NCBI RefSeq assembly: GCF_040365225.1
Contig: NZ_AP028055.1
Span: forward strand, 2,852,001 to 2,916,000
Source of the DNA: Bacteroides sedimenti
GTDB lineage: Bacteria > Bacteroidota > Bacteroidia > Bacteroidales > Bacteroidaceae
Length of the DNA: 64,000 nucleotides
Direction of reading: 5' to 3'
Below are positions 35,690-45,545 of this stretch, one piece after another. Positions within the stretch are counted from its first letter, which is position 1; each line of letters starts with the position of its first letter. Both the position numbers and the translations under genes were made by a program. Below the pieces are notes generated by a model. The model was not told the DNA's origin and did not search any database. It saw only the letters and a program-made list of their open reading frames with translations.

Positions 35690-36697
35690 ATGAATAAGAA
35701 AGTACCTTGGGAATTAATAATTTTAAAGCTTAAAAACGAGATTACTGATGATCAGAATTTCAGGCTGGTTAAATGGCTTTCCGAAGACGAAAATAAAAAA
35801 GTTTTTGATGAACTTCATGAGGTATGGGAAAATGTGCAATCAAGCGTCTCAGGGTATGTGCCTGACAAGAACTACTATTGGGAAAAGCTATCTGCTCAGA
35901 TGAATGCTACTAAAAAGAAGACCTCAAGAAAATTCATTCCAATTACTTCTATTTATCGGTATTCAGCGGTAGCATGTGTTATACTGGCTGTTTTCATTAC
36001 TGCATCTTTCCTGATCACAAAATCTTTTCATGACTCCAGGATTACAACTCAAACATATTCTACATTAGGTGGTAAATCAAAAATAACACTCCCTGATGGA
36101 ACAGTTGTGTGGCTTAATTCAAATACAACTCTTTCTTATGAAACAGATTTTAGAGAGACTGATAGGAGTGTAAAAATAACTGGTGAAGCTTATTTTGATG
36201 TAACAAAAGATAAGAAAAGACCATTTATAGTAAAAACTGATGGAGTCGAAATTATAGTACATGGTACTAAGTTCGATGTAGAAGCACTTCCAAATAATGA
36301 AAATATTTTTGTAAGTCTTGTAAATGGAGCCGTTTCTTTAAAAACAGCTACAGAAAACAGAGCACTTTATCCTGGCGAAATAGCTACATTTTCAAAAAAA
36401 AGAAATCAACTATCCATACGAAAAGGCAATGTTGAGTTTGTTAAATCATGGGCGAATGACAAAATTATATTCAAAAACAAATCACTTGAGGAAATTTGTC
36501 GTTTTCTATCAAGATGGTATGGCGTCAATATTAAAATCGATCCTGCTTTATCACAAAAACAATATTATACATTCACGTTACAGAATGAACCTTTAGAAGA
36601 AGTACTCAGGATTATGGCGCGTATTAATGCCATAGAATATCGATTTGATGAAAATAACAGTGTGAATATTTCTAGAAAAATAGATGTTAAACCTTAA
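35690..36697 (+). CDS. FecR-family anti-sigma factor
   Basis: About 335 residues from the ATG at 35690; an in-frame GTG at 35639 would add 17 residues that look like leader sequence. The N-terminal cytoplasmic part binds sigma, a transmembrane helix follows (YSAVACVILAVFITASFLI, about residues 87-105 of the chosen protein), then the FecR domain (STLGGKSKITLPDGTVVWLNSNTTLSY) and a C-terminal DUF4974 domain (IIFKNKSLEEICRFLSRWYGVNIKID) that meets the transporter's STN domain. It transmits ligand occupancy of the SusC partner to the ECF sigma factor. Confidence 0.93.
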   Translation: MNKKVPWELIILKLKNEITDDQNFRLVKWLSEDENKKVFDELHEVWENVQSSVSGYVPDKNYYWEKLSAQMNATKKKTSRKFIPITSIYRYSAVACVILAVFITASFLITKSFHDSRITTQTYSTLGGKSKITLPDGTVVWLNSNTTLSYETDFRETDRSVKITGEAYFDVTKDKKRPFIVKTDGVEIIVHGTKFDVEALPNNENIFVSLVNGAVSLKTATENRALYPGEIATFSKKRNQLSIRKGNVEFVKSWANDKIIFKNKSLEEICRFLSRWYGVNIKIDPALSQKQYYTFTLQNEPLEEVLRIMARINAIEYRFDENNSVNISRKIDVKP

Positions 36698-36748
36698 AAA
36701 TAAAATAATACTATGTAAAACACAACAAAACCACACACACTAAAAAAA

Positions 36749-36773
36749 GCACGGATTATAGAATAACCCGTGC
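36749..36773. other. Hairpin in the gap between fecR and susC
   Basis: GCACGGATTAT pairs with ATAACCCGTGC with one mismatch and a 3-base loop. It lies in the 168-bp leader before susC. The T-run that would make a terminator lies on the minus-strand side only, so for the plus strand it is more likely a leader structure or RNA-processing site. No TAnnTTTG box is evident in this leader, consistent with ECF-sigma control of susC. Confidence 0.5.
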
Positions 36774-36865
36774 CATGAGAATCAATTAACAAAGTAGTAA
36801 GCGATTGAATTTGACAGGTTCTTGCTCCTTACAACTTAATGTTAAATTTATAAACATACAAAAAT

Positions 36866-39800
36866 ATGAATTTAAAGAAATATATAGCAACCTTCTTGCT
36901 ATTATTTTCTGTGCTGAGCTTGTCGGCTCAAGTTGCAGAAAAACGAATTAATTTATCTTTTTCTAATATTACTCTTGCAGAGGCAATGACACAGATTGAA
37001 AAAAGTAGTGGATATACTTTTTTTTATGATGTAAATAAGACAAACGTAAAACAAAGAGTTACTCTATCAGCCAAAAACACTTCATTAAAAAAAGCGATAG
37101 AATTGATGTTAAAATCAACCGATCTGGATTTTGAAGTTACAAATTCTCAGATAGCTTTGTTTCCAAAAAACAAAAAAATCACAGAAAACACTACAGACAA
37201 AGATGCCAATATTAAAGGTACCATTGTTGATGAAGCAGGTATGCCTATTATTGGAGCAAATATTTTGATTGAGGGAACAAAAAAAGGAACTATAACAGAT
37301 ATAGACGGAAATTTTTCTTTATTTGCTCAGCATGGTTCAAATCTGCGCATCTCTTATATTGGTTATCAAACAAAAACTGTTAAAGCAAGTGCTACCGCTA
37401 TCATTAAATTAGTTGAGAATACTAAAACACTTGATGAGGTAGTAGTGGTGGGATATGGTACCATGAAGAAAAAAGACCTAACCGGAGCTGTCAACACTTT
37501 AAAAGTAGAACAACTTGAAAAGGATCAGCCAAAAACAATTCAAGATATGCTCAGAACCGGCGTTGCCGGACTGGCTGTAGGGATGGCTACCGATTCAAAG
37601 GGAAATACTAGTATGTTACTTCGCGGAAAAGGTTCTATGTCTGCCGGAACATCTCCTCTTATTGTTCTAGATGGAGTAATTTATCCTGGAGAAATAACAG
37701 ATATTAATCCTAGTGATATTGAGCAAATAGATGTGCTCAAAGATGCCAGTTCTGCTGCTGTCTATGGAGCAAAAGCATCAAATGGTGTAGTCCTTATTAC
37801 AACAAAAAAAGGGACAAGAGGAAAGAAACCTGTTATAAACTTTAGTGCTACGCTTGGAGTAGCTTTCAAAAACTCGCTTCCGGAAGTCTATAAAGGAAAA
37901 GAATATGTGAACTACCGCCAAGCTGTAGAAGAGAGTATGTATCCATCTAAACCTAAAGGATATTTCTCTGACCCGACAGCTTTATCGGGTAGCGAATTAT
38001 CGACATGGATGGATGGTGCTTCGGGAGATCCCACTGCCATTTGGCTGTCTCGTTTAGAGATGTCAAACATCGAAATTGAGAATTATAAGGCTGGCAATGT
38101 AACCGATTGGGAAAAACTGACTTATAATAATGCAGCTCTTCGACAAGATTATACTGTAAGCGTGGCAGGAAACAAAGAAGAGATGTCGTATTATTCTTCT
38201 CTAAATTATATAAAAAATGAGAATAATTTAAAAGGCGGTGGATTTGATGCGGTGCGGGCTCGTTTTAACTTGGAAAGCAAAGCACAGAAGTATATTACAT
38301 ATGGCGTAAATGCTCAGTTCACTGCTCGTAACGAGGGATATATAAGCGTAGGGGGATATCAGAGTTGTTCTCCTTATGGAAATGTATATGATGAGAATGG
38401 AAAATATAAATTATATCCTAATGACAATTTAAATGGATACAATCCTTTAATAGATGCTGTTTATACAAAGAGAATCAATGATATAAATAATATCAATGCT
38501 TCAATGTATCTCAAAGTAAACCTGCCTTTTGGTTTATCCGTACAAACAACATATTCTCCTCGCTTTGAATGGACAAACTATCTGAATCATCAATCTTCAG
38601 AACATCCTGCATGGGCAAAGGACAAAGGTAATGTCACCCGCGAGCAGACAAAAGACTTTTTCTGGCAATCGGATAACATGCTGAAGTGGAACAAGGAGTT
38701 TGGAAAACATGCTTTTGATGTGACATTGCTTGCCAATTGTGAGAAGTTTCAACGCTGGAATAATGAAATGACCAACAAATTATTTGAGCCAAGTGATAAT
38801 TTGGGATACGGCGGAATTGGATATGGAACTCAACCAACAGTGAATAGCAATGATAGTTATCGAACTGCTGATGCATATATGGGAAGGTTTCACTATGTAT
38901 ATGACAAAAGATATCTGATAACAGCAACAGTTAGGCGCGATGGTTATTCTGCTTTTGGGATGAATAATCCCAGAGCAACATTCCCGGCCCTTGCATTGGG
39001 ATGGGTTTTTTCAGAAGAGAATTTTTTCCCTAAAAACACATTCGTTGAATATGGAAAACTAAGACTTTCTTGGGGAAAGAATGGTAACCGGGATATTGGG
39101 GCCTATGAAGCTTTAATGAGATTGGATCCTCGAAAATACTACTATTGTGATTATCTTACCGGAGATCTTATTAACGTAAATAGTTTCTATGCATCCAATA
39201 TGGCTAATCCTAATTTAAAATGGGAATCGGTTACTGCATATAATGCAGGATTAGATTTTGCCCTGTTTAATGGTCGTTTATCAGGTAGCCTCGATGTATA
39301 TATTAAAAGCACATCAGACTTGTTAAATGCCCGAATTTTACCAAGTATTACAGGTTATACAAATGTAATTAGCAATATTGGTGAAGTACAAAATAAAGGT
39401 TTCGAACTTTCATTAAATTCAAGAAATATAAAAGAAAATAACTTCAACTGGAATACAAGTTTCAATCTGGCTTATAACAAAAATACTATCAAGCACCTAT
39501 ATGGCCTAACAGAAGACATAAAAGATGAAGCGGGAAATGTGATTGGCCAGAAAGAAGCAGATGATATTTCAAAAGGGTACTTTATTGGCCGTTCATTAGA
39601 TGAAATATGGGGTTATAAGCAGATTGGCGTATGGCAGATTGATGAAGCTGAAGAAGCAAAAAAATATGGCCAAATGCCAGGTGACATGAAAGTACTGGAT
39701 GTGGATGGCAACTACAAATACGATAATAAAGATAAGGTCTTCCAGGGACATACCACTCCACAGGTTCGTTGGAACATGCGTAATGAGTTTATTATCTTTA

Positions 39801-40207
39801 AGAATATTTCCGCATCATTCAGTGTATATTCTTATATTGGTCATTATGCCTCTTTTAACAGAGCAAAAAACGACAATGCATTATTGAATGTGACTAATCA
39901 GATAAAAACTCCTTATTGGACTCCAGATAATCCAACAAATGAATATGCACGTTTAAAAGCTGCACGTCCGGCAGGAATCGATTTCAATGTTTATAGTAAA
40001 GCTTCCTTCCTCCGTTTTGATAATATATCAGTAGGATATATATTCCCAAAAGCGTGGTTGAAAAATGCTAAGATTGAGGGATTGAATGTAAACCTGACAA
40101 TGAGAAATGTTGGATATATTGCACCAAGCTGGAAAGGAGAAGATCCTGAAAATAGTGGAAGCAATACACCAAGAATTGTTTATTTTGGAATTAACCTAAC
40201 ATTATAA
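36866..40207 (+). CDS. SusC/RagA-type TonB-linked outer membrane transporter with STN domain
   Basis: A 1113-residue protein that imports oligosaccharide across the outer membrane with SusD. After the signal peptide (1-21, ending LSAQ) comes the STN signalling domain (about 27-99), a carboxypeptidase-regulatory-like domain (about 115-183), the TonB-box region DEVVVVGYG (190-198), the plug with GAVNTLKVEQLEKDQPKTIQ-type start and GAKASNGVVLITTKKG, and the beta-barrel to the C-terminus. The STN domain shows that it signals through the adjacent FecR/ECF pair. No frameshift is seen. The gene is A/T-richer than the housekeeping genes around the locus. Confidence 0.96.
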   Translation: MNLKKYIATFLLLFSVLSLSAQVAEKRINLSFSNITLAEAMTQIEKSSGYTFFYDVNKTNVKQRVTLSAKNTSLKKAIELMLKSTDLDFEVTNSQIALFPKNKKITENTTDKDANIKGTIVDEAGMPIIGANILIEGTKKGTITDIDGNFSLFAQHGSNLRISYIGYQTKTVKASATAIIKLVENTKTLDEVVVVGYGTMKKKDLTGAVNTLKVEQLEKDQPKTIQDMLRTGVAGLAVGMATDSKGNTSMLLRGKGSMSAGTSPLIVLDGVIYPGEITDINPSDIEQIDVLKDASSAAVYGAKASNGVVLITTKKGTRGKKPVINFSATLGVAFKNSLPEVYKGKEYVNYRQAVEESMYPSKPKGYFSDPTALSGSELSTWMDGASGDPTAIWLSRLEMSNIEIENYKAGNVTDWEKLTYNNAALRQDYTVSVAGNKEEMSYYSSLNYIKNENNLKGGGFDAVRARFNLESKAQKYITYGVNAQFTARNEGYISVGGYQSCSPYGNVYDENGKYKLYPNDNLNGYNPLIDAVYTKRINDINNINASMYLKVNLPFGLSVQTTYSPRFEWTNYLNHQSSEHPAWAKDKGNVTREQTKDFFWQSDNMLKWNKEFGKHAFDVTLLANCEKFQRWNNEMTNKLFEPSDNLGYGGIGYGTQPTVNSNDSYRTADAYMGRFHYVYDKRYLITATVRRDGYSAFGMNNPRATFPALALGWVFSEENFFPKNTFVEYGKLRLSWGKNGNRDIGAYEALMRLDPRKYYYCDYLTGDLINVNSFYASNMANPNLKWESVTAYNAGLDFALFNGRLSGSLDVYIKSTSDLLNARILPSITGYTNVISNIGEVQNKGFELSLNSRNIKENNFNWNTSFNLAYNKNTIKHLYGLTEDIKDEAGNVIGQKEADDISKGYFIGRSLDEIWGYKQIGVWQIDEAEEAKKYGQMPGDMKVLDVDGNYKYDNKDKVFQGHTTPQVRWNMRNEFIIFKNISASFSVYSYIGHYASFNRAKNDNALLNVTNQIKTPYWTPDNPTNEYARLKAARPAGIDFNVYSKASFLRFDNISVGYIFPKAWLKNAKIEGLNVNLTMRNVGYIAPSWKGEDPENSGSNTPRIVYFGINLTL

Positions 40208-40220
40208 AAAATTGAAAGTC

Positions 40221-42065
40221 ATGAAATTTTTAGATAAAAAGGGGATATATGTTTGTGCCTTAGGTTTATTGACATTAACAACTGCCTGCACCGACTGGCT
40301 AGAGCCAAAGCCATTATCATTCTTTACGCCCGAAAACTCATTTAATTCTTATGGGGGATTAAAGACGGCAACAGATATGTTGAATAGAGATGTCCGTTAT
40401 ATAGATTATTATCCTACTGGATTTTCTGCACCTCCAGCATTTCTCACTGAACTTGTGTTTTCCGACGTGGCCGTTAACGGAATGACTGACACCAATAATC
40501 CTCCTCAGGATTTGAATCGCCAGATAACTCCCAGTGCCAATTTATCAACAGCTGCCAATGCAGGTAGAAGTGGTTTTTATTGGGACAGTATGTATAAAGG
40601 TATAAAAGATGCCAATACCATTATTTCTCGTTCCAAAACTGCAACTTTTGACTCTGAAGAACAAAGGAAAGAGGTAGAAGGACTAGCTTATTTTCATCGT
40701 GCATATCGCTATTATCGTTTGGTTCATCAGTTTGGCGATGTTCCTTTAATCACAGAGGAGATTACAGAGCCCCGGTATAATTTTTACACTACCAAACGAG
40801 AAGTCATTCTTCGGATGATGAAAGAGGACCTGGAAAGAACTGCTCCATATTTGAAGAAAGAAGTTAATAAAGGAATGGTTAGTCAAGCTGCAGCCTATCA
40901 CCTATTGGCTAAGATAGATTTAGCCTTAGGCGAGTTTGATGCTGCCATCGATGCAACTTCTAAAGTGATTAATGATGGAGTACACTCTTTAATGACCGAA
41001 CGGTTTGGCATTGACAAGAATGATGCAACAAAGAATGTTATCTGGGATTTGCACCGTTCAGAGAACAAAGCACTACCTGCCAATAAGGAGGTGCTTTATA
41101 TGGTGCTCGATCGTTTTGGACCTGAAGGTGGTTCAGCAACCGGACTTGAAATAAAACGTCAGGTCTTGCCTATGTATTCAGCCACAAATAATCTTTTGAC
41201 TCCGGATGGTTTTGCGGGTTTTGTAGATAACGATGAAGTGAAAAATCCATATTTAAAACAATATGGACGTGGAATCTGTACACTACGTTCAACATGGTAT
41301 CATACACACATGATTTGGACTTTGGACAATACCGACCTTCGTCATGCAAAAGGAAATTGGATGGAAATGTCAGACTTGAATTATAATAATCCTTCTTTAA
41401 AAGGAAAGTCTCAGTGGTATGGCAAACCTGTTCAACTAACAGATGCAAAAGGGAAATATTTATGCAAAGATACGATACGAGCATGGGTAGGATGGCCGCA
41501 TTATAAAGTCTATGTGCCGGATGATACAGAAGCTAACTGGAGAGGGGGACATGCCGATTGGTATATTTTCCGTCTGGCAGAAACTTATCTTTTAAGAGCA
41601 GAGGCCTATTACTGGAAAGGCATGAAAGAGGAAGCTGCAGCAGATCTAAATAAAATCCGTGCAAGGGCTCAAGCCAGGCCTTTGACCGCAAGTGAAGTGA
41701 CAATGAAAACTATCCTGGACGAAAGAGCAAGAGAGCTATTTTATGAAGAACCTCGTAAAACAGAACTGACCCGTATTGCTTATATTTATGCACAAACGGG
41801 CAAGGTTGCTGACAATGGCAAGACTTATTCTTTGGACAAATTCTCTGAAAATAACTTTTTCTTTGATCAAATCTCCAAATACTCTGACTTCTATAATAAA
41901 GGGGTTAAAACAGCCAAAGGAAACGAATATACAATGAGTCCATATCATGTTCTGTGGCCTATTCCTATAGATGCCATCAAAGTAAATGTTCAGGGGCATA
42001 TTAATCAAAACAAAGGCTATAGTGGTTCAGAAGACAACATAACACCGCTAGACCACTCTAATTAA
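40221..42065 (+). CDS. SusD/RagB-type surface glycan-binding lipoprotein
   Basis: About 614 residues from the ATG at 40221; an upstream TTG at 40212 would add three. The lipoprotein signal ends LTTAC with Cys23. EPKPLSFFTPENSF is the typical SusD opening, followed by TPR-type helices (RKEVEGLAYFHRAYRYYRLVHQFGDVPL) and the C-terminal RAEAYYWKGMKEEAAADLNKIRARA. It forms the lid over the SusC barrel and binds the polysaccharide. It starts 13 bases after susC. Confidence 0.95.
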   Translation: MKFLDKKGIYVCALGLLTLTTACTDWLEPKPLSFFTPENSFNSYGGLKTATDMLNRDVRYIDYYPTGFSAPPAFLTELVFSDVAVNGMTDTNNPPQDLNRQITPSANLSTAANAGRSGFYWDSMYKGIKDANTIISRSKTATFDSEEQRKEVEGLAYFHRAYRYYRLVHQFGDVPLITEEITEPRYNFYTTKREVILRMMKEDLERTAPYLKKEVNKGMVSQAAAYHLLAKIDLALGEFDAAIDATSKVINDGVHSLMTERFGIDKNDATKNVIWDLHRSENKALPANKEVLYMVLDRFGPEGGSATGLEIKRQVLPMYSATNNLLTPDGFAGFVDNDEVKNPYLKQYGRGICTLRSTWYHTHMIWTLDNTDLRHAKGNWMEMSDLNYNNPSLKGKSQWYGKPVQLTDAKGKYLCKDTIRAWVGWPHYKVYVPDDTEANWRGGHADWYIFRLAETYLLRAEAYYWKGMKEEAAADLNKIRARAQARPLTASEVTMKTILDERARELFYEEPRKTELTRIAYIYAQTGKVADNGKTYSLDKFSENNFFFDQISKYSDFYNKGVKTAKGNEYTMSPYHVLWPIPIDAIKVNVQGHINQNKGYSGSEDNITPLDHSN

Positions 42066-42087
42066 CTTGAAAATGAAATAAACAGAT

Positions 42088-42125
42088 AAAGGTGGATACT
42101 TTGATTTTAAAGGGTGTCCACCTTT
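42088..42125 (+). terminator. Hairpin after susD (attenuator or processing site)
   Basis: AAAGGTGGA (42088-42096) pairs with TCCACCTTT (42117-42125) around a 20-base loop. The following sequence is A/T-rich but lacks a clean T-run, so it probably reduces rather than ends transcription, which would keep susCD transcripts above the enzyme genes. Confidence 0.5.
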
Positions 42126-42146
42126 AATATAATAAATATAGAAATA

Positions 42147-43265
42147 ATGAAAATAAATTATAGATTTATACTTTTAGGAATTATTTTTTCGTCATCTCTC
42201 CCCACGTTTTCACAAATCTCATTTAAAAAATCAGAGGTTAAAAACATAATAAAGAAAGTTGCAGACTGGCAGATTGCTCATCAAAAAGAGGTAAAGCACG
42301 GTGAAATCAATTGGACAAATGCAACATTATATCTGGGTATGCTAGAATGGGCAAAAATGGCAGAGGAAGAAGATCAGGACTCTTCTTACTATAAATGGTT
42401 GCTGCGCATTGGCTCTCGTAATTATTGGCAGGTAGACCAGCGGATGTACCATGCTGACGATATTGCAATTTCGCAAATATACATTGATTTATACCGGAAA
42501 TATAAAAAGAATGCAATGATTGTTCCTACGATAGCCCGGGCAGAATGGGTAATGGAGCATCCATCTAAAGGATCTTTCGAATTAGATTATAGTAAACCTA
42601 AAACACTGGAACGTTGGACCTGGTGCGATGCATTATTTATGGCACCACCTGTATATGCAAAATTGTATAGACTTACAGGTGATAAGAAGTATATTAAGTT
42701 TTTAAACAAGGAATATAAGGCGACTTATGATTATTTGTTTGATAAGAAAGAGAATTTATTTTTCCGAGATTGGCATTATTTTACTCAAAAAGAGGAAAAT
42801 GGCAAAAAAATATTTTGGGGACGCGGCAATGGCTGGGTACTGGGTGGATTAACGGAGATATTACAAGAATTACCTAAGAAGGATAAAAATCGCAAATTTT
42901 ACGAAGAACTTTACATAAAATTGTGTACGCGAGTTGCCGAGCTGCAAAATAAAGATGGTTTTTGGCATGCAAGTTTGTTGGACCCCGATTCATATCCTTC
43001 ACCTGAGACAAGCTGCACAACTTTTAATGTGTACGCAATGGCATATGGCGTTAATGAAGGAATACTGGACAAAAAAGTATTTCTCCCCATTGTAATAAAA
43101 GGATGGAAAGCGCTTGTGTCTTCCGTAGATGAAGATGGGAAACTTGGATATGTGCAGCCTGTAGGAGCAGATCCTAAGAAAGTAACCAGAGAGATGACAG
43201 AGGTTTTTGGAGTGGGGGCATTTCTGCTTGCCGGTAATCAGATTTACCGAATGGCTGAGTTATAA
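42147..43265 (+). CDS. GH105 unsaturated rhamnogalacturonyl/uronyl hydrolase
   Basis: About 372 residues from MKINYRF at 42147 (an upstream TTG at 42114 would add 11). A signal peptide (about 1-22) sends it to the periplasm. The (alpha/alpha)6 barrel of YteR/RhiN enzymes is recognisable: YHADDIAISQIY (His102, Asp104, Asp105), RWTWCDALFMAPP (Asp161, candidate catalytic), FWGRGNGWVLGGL (223-235). It would remove the terminal 4,5-unsaturated uronic acid left by polysaccharide lyases, giving 5-keto-4-deoxyuronate for KduI. It lies between susD and the M60-like gene. Confidence 0.92.
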   Translation: MKINYRFILLGIIFSSSLPTFSQISFKKSEVKNIIKKVADWQIAHQKEVKHGEINWTNATLYLGMLEWAKMAEEEDQDSSYYKWLLRIGSRNYWQVDQRMYHADDIAISQIYIDLYRKYKKNAMIVPTIARAEWVMEHPSKGSFELDYSKPKTLERWTWCDALFMAPPVYAKLYRLTGDKKYIKFLNKEYKATYDYLFDKKENLFFRDWHYFTQKEENGKKIFWGRGNGWVLGGLTEILQELPKKDKNRKFYEELYIKLCTRVAELQNKDGFWHASLLDPDSYPSPETSCTTFNVYAMAYGVNEGILDKKVFLPIVIKGWKALVSSVDEDGKLGYVQPVGADPKKVTREMTEVFGVGAFLLAGNQIYRMAEL

Positions 43266-43291
43266 GAATGTTAACTAGATGATTTAGTTCT

Positions 43292-45523
43292 ATGAAAAAA
43301 TACATATTTTCAGCTATACTCATTTTTGAAGCATCCATTTTTAATTCATGTTCGGATGATATAACTTCAAATTCGGATAACCCGAAAATTACAGAAACAG
43401 AAGAATACTCTCCACAAGGAAATCCAGGTGTACAAGAAGATATAAAACTAATTGTATCAGGAGCAAAGGCATCTTCTTACCAACCAGGCAATGGAATAGA
43501 ATTATCTTATGATGGTAAATATGACACATTTTATCATTCCAACTGGAGTAATCCTGTTGATTATCCTACAACTCTGGAGTATAATTTTGATAACACCCCG
43601 ACAATTGATTATTTAGTTTACCATCCTCGAAAAAATGATGTAAGAGGAAACTTTAAAGAGTTCGAGGTGTGGATATCAACAGAAACTGAACCTCTTTTTA
43701 AAAAAGTAGGTGTCTATGATTTTAAAGGAGTTGTAACAGCTTCACGAATAAACTTCCCCGACGGATTAAGGAAAGTTAAAGCTGTTCGATTCGTGGTAAA
43801 CTCTGCAATCAACGAGATTCCGGGATATAAAAAACCGGGGATTACCTCTTGTGGTGAAATGGAATTCTTTGTTAAAGGTCGTTCTTCATATAATCCTTTA
43901 AATATTTTTACCGATATGACTTGTTCTGAGCTAAAAACCGGATTCGAACAGAAGAATGTGGATAGCATATCAAATGCTTTTTATAAAAATATAGCTCAAC
44001 ACATGCTCAGAGGGAGCTATCCGCGGGAATACCGTATACAAGAATATAAACCTTATCCCGACCCTACGATTATGGCGGCTGAATGCAAAATATCGCCATA
44101 TAGTTTACGTGATAACCCAACAGGTATTTCGGTGAGTGAAGGAGAAGAAATGACAGTTATGGTAGGTCCTACCGCACAAAATATCAGTTTACTTATTCAA
44201 GATTTGGACAATGGATACGGAGGTAGTGTTTTCCAGTTATCAGAAGGAGTAAATGTATTTAAGGCAGCCAATAAAGGGTTAGCGTATATAATGTATTATA
44301 CTCCAACAGGAATAGAAAAGCCAGTTAAAATTCACATAGCAACGGGAAAGGTAAATGGCGTGTTTCGCTCCGATAAGCATACTGCTAAAGATTGGGTAAA
44401 CATACTTAATAAAACAACTGATAAGTATTTGGATGTTGTGGGTGCATATGCACATCTGACTTTCCCTGTAGAGAGTTTTAAAAAATATACATCCGATGGC
44501 CTACGCCTGATTCAGGCATATGATTCCATAGTGAAATTTGAACAACGATTCCTGGGACTAGAAAAATATAAAAGAGTGATAAAGAATCATCTGTACTGCC
44601 ACATTGTTTATACAGATAGTTATATGTATGCTACAGATTATCGCACAGCATACTCTGAACCAACAATGGCAAAGATTCTTGATCCCAATAAACTGACCGG
44701 AGGAGACATTTGGGGGCCAGCTCACGAAATGGGGCATATTCATCAAACACGTCCGGGATTTAAATGGGCGGGTATGACTGAAGTCTCTAATAATGTACTT
44801 TCTTTGTATGTTCAAAAGTGCTTTGGCAATAAAGCCCGCCTGGAAAATGCAGATGATAAAAGGTATAACAGTATATATGAACAGTCTCTTCACGAGATTG
44901 TGGTACCTCATATTGCTCATGGTGCAGCCGGTGACAATGCTTTCTTTCAGAAGCTTGTACCATTCTGGCAGTTACAGCTTTACTGTGCAGGCGTGAAAGG
45001 TAAAAATGATTTTTATAAAGATATATATGAAGCAATTAGAGTTAATGCCGATCCTTCAACAAGTGGAAAATGCCAATTGGCTTTCGTGAAGTTATGTTGT
45101 GAAATGGCTGGTGAAGATTTGACGGATTTTTTTCAGGCCTGGGGACTATTAAAACCAGTTCAGCTTACAATTAATGACTATGGCAATAAAGACATGACCA
45201 TTACACAAGAAGAGGTAGAAACAACTTTAGCCGAAATTAAAGCATTAGGACTTACTAAACCTGTAGCTCCTTTTCAGTATATTTGTGAATCGAATTATGA
45301 TTTGTTTAAGTTAAACAATGCTGTATCAAAAGGAACAGTAACTATTAATGGAACAAAAGTTACGATGAATGGTTGGAAAAATGCCGTAGCATTTGAGGTC
45401 TTTAGTAACAACAGCTTAGTGTTTGTTTCACCTTACTCAACATTTGATCTACAAAACAATTATTCAAATCTAAAAATATACGCTGTCTCAGCCAACGGAA
45501 CACGTACAGAGGCAACTCTATAA
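43292..45523 (+). CDS. M60-like (enhancin family) metallopeptidase lipoprotein with F5/8-type domain
   Basis: A 743-residue protein. The lipoprotein signal ends FNSC (Cys20). Residues about 50-195 resemble an F5/8 type C (CBM32-like) domain (GAKASSYQPGNGIELSYDGKYDTFYHSNW). The peptidase M60-like region spans about 260-620, with zinc motif HEMGH (478-482) and the probable third ligand/catalytic Glu497 14 residues later. C-terminal Ig-like segments end the chain. M60 proteins of Bacteroides cleave heavily O-glycosylated proteins, with the binding domain holding the glycan. Presence in a locus with uronic-acid enzymes suggests a glycoprotein or proteoglycan target; that is inference. Confidence 0.9.
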   Translation: MKKYIFSAILIFEASIFNSCSDDITSNSDNPKITETEEYSPQGNPGVQEDIKLIVSGAKASSYQPGNGIELSYDGKYDTFYHSNWSNPVDYPTTLEYNFDNTPTIDYLVYHPRKNDVRGNFKEFEVWISTETEPLFKKVGVYDFKGVVTASRINFPDGLRKVKAVRFVVNSAINEIPGYKKPGITSCGEMEFFVKGRSSYNPLNIFTDMTCSELKTGFEQKNVDSISNAFYKNIAQHMLRGSYPREYRIQEYKPYPDPTIMAAECKISPYSLRDNPTGISVSEGEEMTVMVGPTAQNISLLIQDLDNGYGGSVFQLSEGVNVFKAANKGLAYIMYYTPTGIEKPVKIHIATGKVNGVFRSDKHTAKDWVNILNKTTDKYLDVVGAYAHLTFPVESFKKYTSDGLRLIQAYDSIVKFEQRFLGLEKYKRVIKNHLYCHIVYTDSYMYATDYRTAYSEPTMAKILDPNKLTGGDIWGPAHEMGHIHQTRPGFKWAGMTEVSNNVLSLYVQKCFGNKARLENADDKRYNSIYEQSLHEIVVPHIAHGAAGDNAFFQKLVPFWQLQLYCAGVKGKNDFYKDIYEAIRVNADPSTSGKCQLAFVKLCCEMAGEDLTDFFQAWGLLKPVQLTINDYGNKDMTITQEEVETTLAEIKALGLTKPVAPFQYICESNYDLFKLNNAVSKGTVTINGTKVTMNGWKNAVAFEVFSNNSLVFVSPYSTFDLQNNYSNLKIYAVSANGTRTEATL

Positions 45524-45545
45524 CATAAATCAATATTATAAACAT

